Shown: piece by piece, positions 33,415-44,401 of the stretch
Layout of the letters: each line of letters begins with the position of its first letter
Position numbering within the stretch: the first letter of the stretch is position 1
Assembly: GCA_003971905.1 (NCBI GenBank)
Contig: RSEE01000069.1
Span: 124,001-188,000, forward strand
Length of the DNA stretch: 64,000 nucleotides
From: Moniliella sp. 'wahieum'
Lineage: Eukaryota; Basidiomycota; Moniliellomycetes; Moniliellales; Moniliellaceae
Reading direction: 5' to 3'
Translations under genes and position numbers: made by a program
Notes under the pieces: generated by a model
What the model was told of the DNA's origin: nothing
Database searches by the model: none
Seen by the model: the letters and a program-made list of their open reading frames with translations, nothing else

Positions 33415-36400
33415 ATGGGCCTCACCCTCCCCTCCCTCGGCCTCTCCACCCTTCTCGGCGGCCAGCAGCCGGCCTCCCCGACCCGGCCCAGCCCCCCCTT
33501 GAACACCCCCCGCCCCCGCCCCTCCCCCCCGTCTCCCCCCAGACGAGCATCACCAGCGACGCTGGCCCTGCCCATGGCCTCCTCGTTACCCACTCCCCCG
33601 GCAGCCCCCCGTCCCCTCCCCCACCTCGGCCGCCATGCCCCTCCCCACCAGCGACGACCCCCACGTCCTCGCCGCCGACGCCCAGCGCGCACTCACCCTT
33701 CCCGCCTCCGCCCCTCTTCCCATTGCCTACGTCGCCACCACCTCCGCCCTCACTCGTTTCACCACTGGCTCCAGTATGTGTCCCCCCCTTGCTGCCCCGG
33801 TGCGCCACACGCGTCACGCGCTGACGGCTGACATGTGTGTGTCCCAGCCTTGCTCCCGGCCAATATCGCCGCCATCGTGACCAGCATCTCGGTCTTGATG
33901 CGCATTTCCCTCAACTCGTCCGCCTTTTTCTTGAGGTGCTGCTCGAGGCCTGCAAGTTCAGCACATCGGCCGGCATGGGCCTGACGCGTCGTGCGTTGAT
34001 CGCAGCCATCAGCCAGGCGCGGCGCATGCATTCCCTCGCCGACAGTCTGGCCGGCCGGATGCGTCAGGCATGCCCGCCAGCCTGCCCGCCGCCGCGGCCA
34101 GCGGCAGTGCCTGGCTCGGGCTTAGCACCCTCGCCCCATGGTCAACAAGCGTGGGTTTACCGATGCTGCTCTCGCCCATCTCCTCGACCCCGCCGGTCCC
34201 TTTGGTATCCTGGACCGGTACTCTACGTTGGGCGTGTACCTGGTCCATCATGGAGTGACCATGAGCGAACTCCTGGTCTTATCCGGCCTCAACCTCGTCG
34301 ATTCCTCCATACGCGTTTTCCTTTCGCACGGCCGACTTGGGCATCCGTCTGTTTGATGGCATCTTTGGATCCAATGAGACATCCCGTGCTCTGACGAGCG
34401 TCATTGAACTGGCTTGGAAAGAGATGCACCCATCCAGCCCACCTATTGGTGACATGGTCCGGCATGCCGATGGTCGTGGGCCCGTGCCCGAGGCGGGCAA
34501 CGTTCTTTCTTCAACCTATCACGCTGCCAAGCACCTCACCAGCCTTACGCGTGGCTTTGTCGCATTTTCTCTGTTGCAAAGCGCTACACAAGCGCTCGGC
34601 CGTTCAGCTTCAACTCCATTCCATGTACGATTGCACGGTGCTTACCACCAAAGGGTCGGAGAATTGGCGCGACATGGTCGTGGCCAAGAACTACCACCTG
34701 AGCCAAATTCCTTTGGTCACAGCGCCAGGCCAAGGCGCTTCGCCGCCACCGTCGGTCATGTGCTGGAGGAAACCTCCCTCCTGCCTGGCTTGCAGCTGGA
34801 CGATCTTGGTGACCTCGACACGCGTCCCCGACTCACCTCGACCCTTTCCATTCACTCTCGGCCTCGGCTGCAATCAGGGATACGAAACCGGCATTCGCGG
34901 ACCACCTCGCTCCTCTCTTCGCCCGATGGCCCGTATGCCGGACCTTTTACGCCCACCATGTCGCGCACCGCCTCGCTCGACTCGCACGACTCGGTCGTGT
35001 CCGACTCGGAGAACTCGGATGACTCGGAACAGTTGCTCGAGTCGCTTTCGTTTCTGGTTGGCTCGGACGAGGAGGACAACCAGGACGACTTGCCTCTTGT
35101 CCGTGCCGCACGAGGCACGGGCGAAGGCAACGAGTATCCTCTCTCTCCAGCGACGAGATCAGCGAGGCAGTGACCACCACCACTACTACCACTACCACCA
35201 CTACCACCACCACCACTACCCGTACCACCCACCACCCTTACCGCCCGTGCCCTTTACCCCTCTCGCAACCTGCCTCGCCTCCGTCCCCGCCCAGCCCGCC
35301 GGCGCGCCGGCGTCTGTTTGGTCGTGCCCGGCCCCAATCCTCCCGGCTGGGTTGGGGGACGAATCCGAGTCCGAGTGGCACTCACCATCCGAGACCGAGG
35401 GGGCACTGGTTCCGGGCCGGTACAGAGTGGGACCAGAGTACGATCCGGATGCGCCGCGTGCTGGGTCGAACCGGTGGGCGCGTGCAGCGGCGCGACTGAC
35501 CAATCCGCGTGGAGGCTTAGCCTCGAACCGACCCGCCGAGTCCAGTGCCGTCCAGGCCCCGCAGGGCCCGCGGCGACCCAAGGTGCACGTCATGTTCCGT
35601 ACGTTGGCACATAAGATGACCACCCAGCGCCGACGTACCACCCAACACACCCATACCGAGACTCAAGAACATGGCCGTCTGGCTGGGGGGGCTTTCAGGG
35701 GAGAATCGGCGTACGAGAGTATGGATGAAACGTTCCCGGAGCCCGTGTCAGGTGCTTTGTCCGGATGGAACCAACGGAGACAGTCGTTTGTGACCAAGAC
35801 GATTCGGACGAAGCCAAGCGCCCATCTTGCCTTCTGCCAGCGAGGCCAGTGTCCTGGACCCCGACCTCTCTCCTGGACGGGACAACGTCCGTTACGAGGT
35901 GCATCGTCGGAGAGTACAGTGGCGACGCATCGGACGGGGCCGCGCAAACGGTCTCGCCCCCCCGAGGGCAGCGTGCCCTTCCCCACCACTTCCTCCTCTT
36001 CCCCCCCGACGCCTACACCGCTCTTGGCCCCCTTGCGTTCCACACGTCCGACAACCTACCGTCCAGACCGAGCCCGCTAACTTGGCACGGGTCGAGTCGT
36101 TGTCGGAAGACGGATCGAGTCGGGCGCGACATGGGTTTGATCCGTCCAAAGTGCCTCCTTCCTTGTCCCACCTAGCGGACAGGAGGACCGAGATGAGAAG
36201 TGTGTTTCGCCGTCAGCTCCAGAGGAGGCGAAAAGGGTCGGAGGAGGAGGATGCAATGGCCGCGCCGTCGTCCGATCCTACCCGCGCGCCGCGCGAAGCC
36301 GAGTCGGCCGCTGACGATCCGTTGTGCAAGCGCGGCGCGGCCCGTACCCCCGTACCCCGCCTTGCACTTTGTTGAAACCTGGCCATGTTTGCCAGGCACT

Positions 36401-38135
36401 CGTCTGCTGCGTACGGCCAGCACTTTATGCGCATCTTCAACATCAGCAAAGGTCAGTACGTGTTTGGGGATACCAAGGAGACCCATTCCACGTCTGGTCC
36501 TCCAGCCACGTGGAAATCCCCGTGGAAAACATCCTCCTCTCCTCGTACACGGCCGGGGAAGAGGCGGGGCAAGTGCACTCGAACGAATGAGTCCGATTGT
36601 CAACTACGTGTCGGTGGATGACCTGCGCGGTGTGTGGTGCTAGCGTGCCGGGGCACGTTGGCTTGAGTGATGTGTTGACGGATTTGGTGTGTGGGTACGA
36701 AGAGATTGTCGTGGGGCGGCGGGACGCCCGGGGCAGAGTATTATGTGCATTCGGGCATGCTGGCCTCGGCCATGCGACTCAAACCGGTCGGTTCGCTGGT
36801 ACATGCGACGTTGCGTCGTGCGCTGGCAGACCGGCCAGACTATGGCCTGGTGTTGACGGGTCACAGTTTGGGCGGCGGCGTGGCGGCGCTGTTGGGACTG
36901 ATGTGGAGTGTGCCCTTGGTAGAGGAAGGGCAAGCGGCTGCCGGCGCCGACGAAGCTACGTGTGCCCGTCCGTTTGTCACGTCGCATGCGTCGGGCTTGC
37001 CCCTGGTCGACCGGTGCACGTGTACGCGTATGGTCCACCGGCGATTGCGTCGCCGGATCTGAGTCGGCACTGTCGAGGTTTGGTCACGTCGATTGCGCAT
37101 CGGAACGATATTGTGCCCTGCTTGTCCCTCGGCTTTTTGCGCGACATGCACATTGTCGCTGACAACCTGCAGTCGGGCGAGACGAGCCATATGGTGCGGG
37201 ACATTGTGTCGGCGATTGTGGGCTTGTACCAACAACGCAAGTTGATTGCCGCAGCGCGACGGGCGACGGGGAAGAAGACGAGTCCTCTGACCCGCCCGCC
37301 CCGCGCCCCGCCCCAACCACGGCCGACTCAACTGCCTCCGACCCGGCCCAACCGTCCGACTATGCCGCGTCCGAGTTGGCCCCGACGCTCGAGTACGGAG
37401 AGATGATGGCGGGGCACAGTACCAACCGGGCCAGACGCCGGGGTACGAAGATCCGCTGCTGGTGGACGACGTGGACGACGTGGGGGGGCCGGCCGGTGCG
37501 TCGCTGGTCACGTTTCCGCTCGAAGACGAGAGCATCCAAGTGGGTCTGGACGCGTTGGCGGGCCGCGAGCCGGCTGGGTCGGTGTACCGTGTGTTGCAAC
37601 AAGACCGCGACACGCGGGATTGGCTCTGGTCCTTGATCAAGACGATGCGCGCGTCGATGCGGGAAGATAAGCTGTACCCGCCTGGGGACGTGTACCTGAT
37701 CGAGTCGTTTGGGGTGTACGTGCGTACCGAGGCGGCGGCGGGCCCGAGCAGCGCCGCGCGGCTGCGCCCGCCCCGCTACGTCGGCAAGCGGCGAGAGGAC
37801 AACGCATGCTGCCCGTCTGAACGACAGACGTTTGAGGCGGAACGCGTCGTGCTGCGCTACTGCCAAGATGTGGAAGCTCGGTTTTCCGAACCTGTCTTTT
37901 CCCGCTCCATGTTTAGCGATCATGTGCCGAGCAATTGTACGTCTTTTTTCCCCCCTCTGGCTTCTGGCTTTTCTCCTTTTCTCCCTCGCGTGTGGTATCC
38001 CTACTGCGTGGGCACCCGGCCCGAACTTCCCCGCACCGCACCACGTACTGACCCCTCGCATCCGCAGATGAGCATTGTGTCAAGTTGTTGCACCAGGGCC
38101 TCTTTGGGCCTAGCACGGACGATCCCGGGGTGTAG
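33415..38135 (+). CDS. Large sn1-specific diacylglycerol lipase-like class 3 lipase (frameshifted)
   Basis: From MGLTLPSLGLSTLLGGQ (33415) a Pro-rich leader is followed by an intron (33774-33847). Next is LLPANIAAIVTSISVLMRIS, the membrane-associated N-terminal region, with FGILDRYSTLGVYLVHHG and RLFDGIFGSNETSRALTSVI. A long acidic Ser-rich linker includes a poly-Thr tract (about 35170-35225). The lipase domain has YGQHFMRIFNIS, EIPVENILLSSY, GLSDVLTDLVCGYEEI, YYVHSGMLASAMRL and the nucleophile elbow GLVLTGHSLGGGVAALLG (catalytic Ser codon 36865-36867), then VYAYGPPAIASPDLS and RNDIVPCLSLG. The last intron (37937-38067, GTACGT donor) joins DHVPSN to YEHCVKLLHQGLFG. It probably hydrolyses diacylglycerol at membranes. 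About 1,150 residues or more with many frame changes (e.g. near 33630, 34060, 34340, 34620, 35150, 36390, 36660, 37000 and 37420). Confidence 0.85.
35170..35225 (+). repeat. ACC/ACT trinucleotide (poly-Thr) repeat in the lipase linker
   Basis: About 17 consecutive Thr codons (ACC and ACT mixed) in the disordered linker of the lipase. Confidence 0.75.
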
Positions 38136-38174
38136 AACGGTGAATGTCGTGCCTTATTTAACCCTTGTCCTTTG

Positions 38175-38310
38175 CCCCTCCTTTCTCCTTTCTCCTTCTC
38201 CTTTCTCCCTTCTCCTTTCTCCTTTCTCCCTTCTCCTTTCTCCTTTTCCTTTCTCCCTTTTCCCTTCTCCCTTTTCCTTTCACCCTTCTCCCTTCTCCCT
38301 TCTCCTTACC
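38175..38310. repeat. Pyrimidine (CTCCTTT/CTCCCTT) array, mainly 7-bp period
   Basis: About 135 bp of pure or nearly pure pyrimidine on the + strand made mostly of CTCCTTT and CTCCCTT heptads, with slips of one base. Confidence 0.85.
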
Positions 38311-38467
38311 CCTGCTCATTGGCTTGTGCCTCTCACGTCCTTCGTTCCTCTGTCATATGCCCACCCCCGTTTTTTCCTGTTCTGCCCCTGCCCCCCTCCC
38401 TCGCCCCTACCCCTCCCTTGGCCCCTTTGAGGGCTCTACGAAGCGGATACCCTTACCTTGTCCTTCC

Positions 38468-38572
38468 TGGCCTTTCGCCTTGTGCCTTGCGCTGTTCACA
38501 TTTCGTCTCATGGCGCCTTGCGCCGTTCCCCTTTCGCATTTCGCATTTCGCCCTGCGCCTTGCGCCTTTCCC
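38468..38572. repeat. Longest diverged heptad array: 15 consecutive units
   Basis: Cut every 7 bases from 38468, the sequence gives 15 related units without a phase break, e.g. TGGCCTT, TCGCCTT, GTGCCTT, GCGCTGT, then CTTTCGC, ATTTCGC, ATTTCGC, CCTGCGC, CTTGCGC and CTTTCCC. Most contain TCGC or GCGC at a fixed place. Confidence 0.8.
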
Positions 38573-38723
38573 CCCCGCCGCGGTAGTAGCAGCAGCTATA
38601 CGATACGTCTTATATACGCTCATTCCTTTGGTTTCTTTCTTGTCCGTGCCCTGCTCCTGGTCCGTGCCCTGGTCCTGGTCCTGATCAATCAGCCCTGGTC
38701 CTTGTCCTGCCCCGACTTAACTG

Positions 38724-38758
38724 GGAGCCTGGAGCTTGGAGCTTGGAGCTTGGAGCTA
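38724..38758. repeat. 7-bp tandem repeat (GGAGCTT)x5
   Basis: GGAGCCT, three exact GGAGCTT and GGAGCTA. Confidence 0.9.
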
Positions 38759-38771
38759 GGCCCATCTTCCT

Positions 38772-38806
38772 GTCTCGAGTCTCGCGTCTCGAGTCTCGCG
38801 TCTCGG
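38772..38806. repeat. 7-bp tandem repeat (GTCTCGA/C)x5
   Basis: GTCTCGA and GTCTCGC alternate, ending in GTCTCGG. CTCGAG palindromes arise at unit junctions. Confidence 0.9.
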
Positions 38807-39489
38807 TTCTGTCGCGCATAGCGTTTTGTTCCCCATCGACCATCCTCCGCGTCTTTGCTGGGCCGAGGACCAGGAACCAGAACGATCCGAATCAGCCCAC
38901 CGGCCAATCGGCCCAATCCCAACCTCAACCCCACTCTCAACCCCACTCTCAATCCCAACCTCAACGTTCAACCCCACGCCACGAACCTCAACCTGGCACG
39001 GTTTCGCCGTAGGCTATGAAACCTGGTTGGTCCACTACCTACCCCTGCCCGCCCTGCCAGCTGCAGTTTCAGCGTTGGCAGGGGATACGTTCTCCGCGCC
39101 CTTCGGCTCTCCCTCTCCCTCTCCCACTACGTCCAGCTCTACCTCTCGCTCTATAACTGAACCGTCGGCGCTACGGCAGGCACATTCCACGAATGTGCCG
39201 TGCCAAGTCTCTACTTCTACCTCTCGCTCTGTAACTGAACACTGAACCGTCTGCTACGGCCGGCACGAATCGACGAAGTCAAATGGGTCAAGAGATAAAC
39301 ACAGGACCGTGAGCGAACGGGGGGGGAAAAGTACAGGAAAAGGAAACACTAGAACGCGGGGCTTAAAAGCGTGCAAAAGTGGTGTAGAACACGGTAGGTA
39401 CGGTACGGTACGGTACGGACGAAAGGCCACCGTGCCAAAAAAAGAACAAGGAATGACAAACAAAGGAGCGGGGAAGTGAGAGGATGGGT

Positions 39490-39531
39490 TCAGGTGTCAG
39501 GGTTCAGGGCTTAGGGCTTAGGCTTAGGGGG
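39490..39531. repeat. Heptad array TCAGGGT/TTAGGGC at the bZIP 3' end
   Basis: Six units: TCAGGTG, TCAGGGT, TCAGGGC, TTAGGGC, TTAGGCT, TAGGGGG. The array crosses the bZIP stop codon and encodes its last residues (PPKPKP). The units resemble telomere repeat but have a 7-bp period and are internal. Confidence 0.75.
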
Positions 39532-41624
39532 TTGGTAAAGCACCGGGGAGCGCAGGGCCTGCGCATACGACGGCAGCTCGTCCTCCGAGGTGAAGCACGA
39601 GGCGTCTTGGTGCGCATCAGCCAGGCATTCGGCCGCTGCACGAGCGGCGAGAGAGCGGATGTGTGCGTCCGAAGTGCGAGGCTGGGCCTTGGCATAGGCC
39701 AGACGGGCATCAAATGCGCGGACCAGGTCCGACAACGCATCGTGCTGGAACGGAGCTGACGGCAACGGCGGCGCAAACATCGAATGCACTTGCGTAATCG
39801 GCGCGGTAAACGACCCCGACGACCCATTGGAGCGGCCGGCAAAAAAGGATTGCGCACGGCCCAAGGTACGAGGCGAAGAAGGGTAGGCAACATCCTTCTT
39901 GGTGTTGACCATCGGCTCCGCAAACCGAGGCGAGGGGGAAGCGGTCAGAGGCATCGGGCTCGAGGGACCCGAAGTAAGAGGGATGTTGAGGTTGGAAAGA
40001 TTGAGCGAAGGCACCTCCAAGCCTTGGCTCGAAGACTGCCGCGACAAACGTGGAGTCTCGGCCCGCGAAACGGGCGAGGGCGCGGTTTGGGATTGCGTGC
40101 GACGTAGCAGTTCCAGAATCTTCGTCACATCGTACTGTCCCTTGGGTTGCGGTGCCGGTGCTGGGGCAGGGGCCGAGACCGGGGTGGAAGAAGAGGCAGA
40201 ACCAACATTGACATTGACCGGGGCCGTACGCTGCTGGGTCACCGAGGCAGCGCGGGCAGCTTCGGGTGACAATGACGGATCAATGTGGTATTGCTCGAGC
40301 AACGCCTTGAGCCGCTGGTTCTCCGTAACCAAGTTGGTGTTCTTGGACTTGAGACTCTCAATGGCCGCATCCCGCTGGGCAAGCACATCCTCCAACTGGG
40401 TAATGTACTCCTTCCTCCGCTCACGAAAGTTGCGTGCCGAGATCTTGTTGCGCAATTGCCGTTTCTCCTTGGACGACAAGGCCTTGTACTCCTCTGCAGA
40501 CGGTCGGTCGGCCGCAGCCAAGGCCGCCATGGAGGCTGGGATGCCGCGGGCACCATGGGAGCTCGAGCTGGTAGGCGAAGCCTCGCGGCCCGTCGAGAGG
40601 CCTTGTGGCCGAGGGGGGATGGGATCGAGGGCAAGGTGGGACGAAGGTAACGCCGAAGTGGACGGCGCAGTTGGGTGGCGAGGCAGTCGGGAGACCTCGA
40701 CCACTGCTTTGGGATTGCAGCTCCTGCAGCACTTGAAGCTGCAAGTTGATTTGCTCGGCCAGCGTCATTTGCACCAAACGTGGGTCGATCGAAGTTGGAT
40801 CGGCAGTGGATCCTGGGCCAGATGCGAGCGTGGCGGGAGTAGACTCGAGCGGAAACGGATTCGATGCAGGGAGATGAGAAGCCTCCTCCATGGAGGTATC
40901 CTCTGTCTTGACAGCATGAGATGGATTCGGATCAGGATTGTAAGGTGGAGGGGCTGGGCAGCCTGCCGAGTCGGCGGAAAACGTGAACGATGGCTCTTCG
41001 AGCGACGGAGTCGTCGGGAGATGATCCAAGTTGAGGGATGAAGGGAAGGGGCCAGGTCAAGTCCCCAGGTTGATTCGAAATCCATGTCGGCCGCAAGGAA
41101 CAAGTCGGGTGCGCCACCGGCCGAAGGAGCGAGCAAGGGGGACTCTTGCTTGATCTTGGTCACGGGCTTGGCGCTGGGGAAGGTAGGTTCGGTGGGTGTG
41201 GGTTCGGGGAGGGCGGTGGTGGTGAACGAGTGCCAGTCGGGGTCAGGGCGGGTAGGGGCATCGGAGGATTCCGACGCACTCGACGGGGACGCAGCGATGG
41301 CGTGGGTGGCCTGAGGCAGCTTCTCGGGCGGGAGGGGGTAGGCGTGGTGGCGAGGGGATGGGGGGCTTGGGAGAGGCGGAGGTGGAGGCAGGAGAGAGGG
41401 AAGCTTGGCATCGGGGCGGGCGTGGCTGCGGGCGGTGGCAGCCAGGTTGGCGTAGTGGGTGAGGAGGGCCGTGTCGACGAGGGGGGGTGGGTTCGATGCC
41501 GTGGCGACGGAGCTCGAGGAGAGGTGTAGCGGAAGCGGTCCTCGTTCGAGGCGGTGCTGGGCAGCGGCGGCGGCGGCGGCGTCGGGAGGCCGGCAGCAGC
41601 AGTGGGGGGCAGGGCAGCGGTCAT
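39511..41624 (-). CDS. bZIP transcription factor (two frameshifts)
   Basis: From the ATG at 41624 (MTAALPPTAAAGLP) a Pro/Ser-rich N-terminal region contains VTKIKQESPL, ADMDFESTWGLDLAP and PRLVQMTLAEQINLQLQ. The bZIP domain at about 40265-40470 reads KEKRQLRNKISARNFRERRK (basic region) followed by leucine-zipper heptads (ITQLEDVLAQRDAAIESLK, LVTENQRLKALL). A Ser/Pro-rich tail follows, ending QALRSPVLYQPPKPKP at 39511. It should bind DNA as a dimer; the target is unknown. The NxxSARxFRxRR basic region is the form seen in several fungal bZIP groups. Two breaks (near 41030 and 40710) separate three otherwise long, clean segments. Confidence 0.85.
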
Positions 41625-42785
41625 GGTGGGGAGGCGAGGGGAGATGGTGGGGGGGAGGAGGGGCGCTGAATGCGGGCCGAGGCGATAAGCGGGCAGCGCA
41701 GCGCAGCCACCAGCAGACGACTGCGGCTGCCGGCCTGAACGGGCCACCGGGCCACACTGGCCACACTGGCGCCACCGGCCACGCCACCGGCCACCACCAG
41801 GCCCACTCGCCCACCCCGTCGAAGCCCGCCGAAGCCAGGCCACCGCGCACCTGCAATGTTGCAAGCTGCCTGCCTTACGTACGCCCCCTCTCGCGCTTAC
41901 GTCCGGCGCACGCACGCCGCGGCACCGCACCCCCACACTGGCGCCATGGCCTGCCCTCCACGCCTCAGCATCCCAGCCCCAGCTACTCTGTACGCCGTCA
42001 GCCGCGGCGCACCTCCCAGGCGGCGAGGCAGAATGCTTCCTCCCTCCCCATGACTCAGGCGACTCCCCCATCGACGCATCATTGCATCATCAATCGGCGA
42101 TGCAGCATCCATGATCCAAGCGGGTGCTGGCCCGGCGCCTTAGGGTTGTCCTGGATGGTGCCATGCACCCGCATCGCCACCATCTCGGTCCTCAGTACGC
42201 CCGAGTCGACGCTGCTTTGCCAGCGTGCACTGCATGCCACATGTCAGCTGAGCTCAGCGTCAACCAACCCTTACGAACCCCCCCTCTGGCAGCACGCCCC
42301 CTTTCTCACTAGGCACTAACCACTCTCCCTGCTCTTCGCAAGCACGCGGGCTGGCGGTTCCCATTGTATTGTCAACGTCAACGCTCACCATCCACCACTA
42401 GCCGCCAAGCAGACACCATCCATCCAATTGTCCTCTTCCCGAGGAAAAATATATGTAGCTGGAGAATTGGCCGCGCGCGGGTAACTAGCTTAACTAGTAA
42501 CTAGCTCTAGTAACTAGGAACTGTCCCGGCATGTAACGTACATGTAACTTCGGCATGCTCGCTTGAAGCTTGACAATAGAGACGAGAGCTGGCTGGATCC
42601 GCTTGCCCAACACGCAATGCCGTCGCCAGGTTCAACGTCTTGACCATTCTTTATGCCAGGTTTTTGATGGCGATCTATCGCTGATGAGGTCTGAGGAGCA
42701 GTGGGGAGAGTGCCAGCCGTGAGGATCGATGAATTACCGCTGCAATGGCGATAGATGCCATTGATGTACTCAATGATCAATCGAT

Positions 42786-42813
42786 GCTAAGCCTAAGCGC
42801 TCAGCCTGAGCGC
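42786..42813. repeat. Heptad array GCTAAGC/CTAAGCG/CTCAGCC/TGAGCGC
   Basis: Four related heptads. The last part forms a hairpin (GCGCTCA, loop GCC, TGAGCGC at 42797-42813). Confidence 0.65.
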
Positions 42814-43472
42814 AATGAATAAGGATGTGCGTGATTGTGGCATCCACACAATGGACACAGCAAAGTACCAAAAACAGCTGACCCAATTAACAATTGCCAG
42901 TGCTGTGTGGCTACGATCCTTTCCCCCCCCTTCCTACTAACGAGCTTACCATTTGTTGGTTTCATCGTCGCGCAACGAAAGAACGTGTCCTGGCCAACGC
43001 GCAGCTATAGTAATACAACTATGAATCGAGGCAGATCCAGTTTCAAGAGAAGAGAGGGTGGAATGGTTAATGTACACCGTCCAGGATCCGCCGACCTTTA
43101 TTGGGTCTGACGATCTGACGAGTCCAACACCCATCGGTTTGTTCAGCCTTTTTTTGTCCGTTCGCACTCATCTGGACGACTTGCTCGCAAAAAACTTGTG
43201 GGGGCTGCTTCTTTCTTTCTGCCCTGCTAGTACTCGTGAGTGCCCAGGTAAACCGGAGACTTGCAGGACTCGTCGATGATCGGTGACCAACCTGACCGTC
43301 GTCGGCCTCATTAAGGCCGGCGCGAGAACCTGTCCAGCATTCACACGCGCCTATGCAGAAAAATCTGATGCGTGCAACGTCGAGGAGAGTCGGGGGCTCA
43401 TGTGCTCATGGGTGAGGCTCACCCTGAGGTAAGGCGTGTGTTGTGTATGACACAAGGTAGTCGACCAACAAG

Positions 43473-43514
43473 GCGCTGAGCCTCAGCGCTCAGGCTGAGC
43501 CTGATCGCTATCAG
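43473..43514. repeat. Heptad array with hairpin
   Basis: Six units: GCGCTGA, GCCTCAG, CGCTCAG, GCTGAGC, CTGATCG, CTATCAG. GCGCTGAG and CTCAGCGC pair around one base. It contains the reverse complement of a 13-bp part of the array at 42786-42813. Confidence 0.65.
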
Positions 43515-43642
43515 ATACACCATATATCTCACACGCAGTGTTGTATACTGCGGGGGGGGAGAAGCATCAGATAATAACTTCTTGCTTTCCAACTCTTGCT
43601 TCGCCTTGAGCCATTGCTTCTCTCGGATCTCAGCTTGAGAAA

Positions 43643-43691
43643 CTTCACGCTTCGCGCTTCCTCCCACGTACCGCGTACCCACCCACCCACC
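43643..43691. repeat. Heptad array CTTCACG/CTTCGCG/CCACGTA/CCGCGTA
   Basis: Seven units in phase, in changing pairs of similar heptads. Confidence 0.6.
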
Positions 43692-43751
43692 CCTCCTCAT
43701 GCGCTGCGACTGGCTCGGTGCCGGCGGTTTGCCAGGGTACGATGAGGACAT

Positions 43752-43879
43752 GAAGCTTGAAGCTTGATGATCGATGGCATGCATGACAGATGACGAAGAC
43801 ATTGGCCGCTACCATAGGCTGCCGCTCTGTTCGCCAGTCGCTGGTCAAGCTTCAAGCTTCAAGCTTCAAGCTTCAAGCC
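43752..43879. repeat. Inverted pair of heptad arrays (GAAGCTT)x2 ... (TCAAGCT)x5
   Basis: GAAGCTT twice at 43752-43765, followed in phase by GATGATC, GATGGCA, TGCATGA, CAGATGA and CGAAGAC. The unit TCAAGCT is repeated five times at 43845-43879 and is complementary to AGCTTGA in the left arm, so the pair can fold back. Confidence 0.8.
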
Positions 43880-44022
43880 GCACGTCCGCCAGCGTACGCC
43901 GCTCGGTTCGCACATGTCGCAGTCAGTACTCCGTCTCGCACCGCCCCACAGTCGCGAGGGAGGCCTTCGCATATTCAGCCGGTGGCGCCCTGCTTGCTGC
44001 GTCTCACTACGAGCCCATAATT

Positions 44023-44043
44023 TGCATGATGCATGATCATCAG
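44023..44043. repeat. 7-bp repeat (TGCATGA)x2 + TCATCAG
   Basis: Two exact heptads and one diverged unit. Confidence 0.6.
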
Positions 44044-44294
44044 TCCCCCCCGCACAGATCGCATCTGGCACGTGACTTGACTAGTTACTCGACACGCTCG
44101 GAGCATCCTGCCTCCCTAGATTGCCTCCAATCTCTACCCCCCCCGCCTATCCATCCCTGCCTGTGCGGCGGTTATACACAGGGCACGTTGCCAGTGGCTC
44201 GTGGGCGCCGGCCGCCGTCGCGTCATGTCTTGTTAGAGAGTAGTGATGTTCTGCAAAGAAATAGCGACGGATACGGACGCGCCGACGCTCGGCT

Positions 44295-44401
44295 CATGCA
44301 TCATGCATCACGAATCATTAATCATTCATCGATCGAGAGGACCCGAATTGCGCCTGGCATGGATCAGGAGAGGCATCGATCATCGCATCAATCATCGATC
44401 G
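44295..44401. repeat. Heptad arrays CATGCAT-type and CATCGAT-type
   Basis: 44295-44336: CATGCAT, CATGCAT, CACGAAT, CATTAAT, CATTCAT, CGATCGA. 44374-44401: CATCGAT, CATCGCA, TCAATCA, TCGATCG. Confidence 0.7.

Larger units (their letters stand above)
38136..39510. other. Intergenic, dense in 7-bp arrays
   Basis: Tail-to-tail space of the lipase and the bZIP gene, filled with pyrimidine-rich and heptad arrays (38175-38310, 38468-38572, 38724-38758, 38772-38806) and a 12-bp repeat (about 38935-38962). No coding frame. Confidence 0.75.

Noticed and set aside
39490-39531. Internal telomere repeat
   Set aside because: The units resemble TTAGGG but the period is 7, copies are diverged and few, and the locus lies inside a gene end.
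41160-42071. Minus-strand frame extending upstream of the bZIP start
   Set aside because: The extension beyond 41624 has no protein-like features; the in-frame ATG at 41624 is preferred.
42480-42530. TAACTAG repeats as a transposon end
   Set aside because: Short, imperfect and with no matching inverted copy, target duplication or transposase nearby.
43419-43802. Minus-strand frame with a Lys/Glu-rich stretch (EIREKQWLKAKQELESKK)
   Set aside because: It overlaps three heptad arrays, and the Lys/Glu periodicity itself follows 7-bp steps in the DNA, so it is explained by repeats rather than selection for protein.
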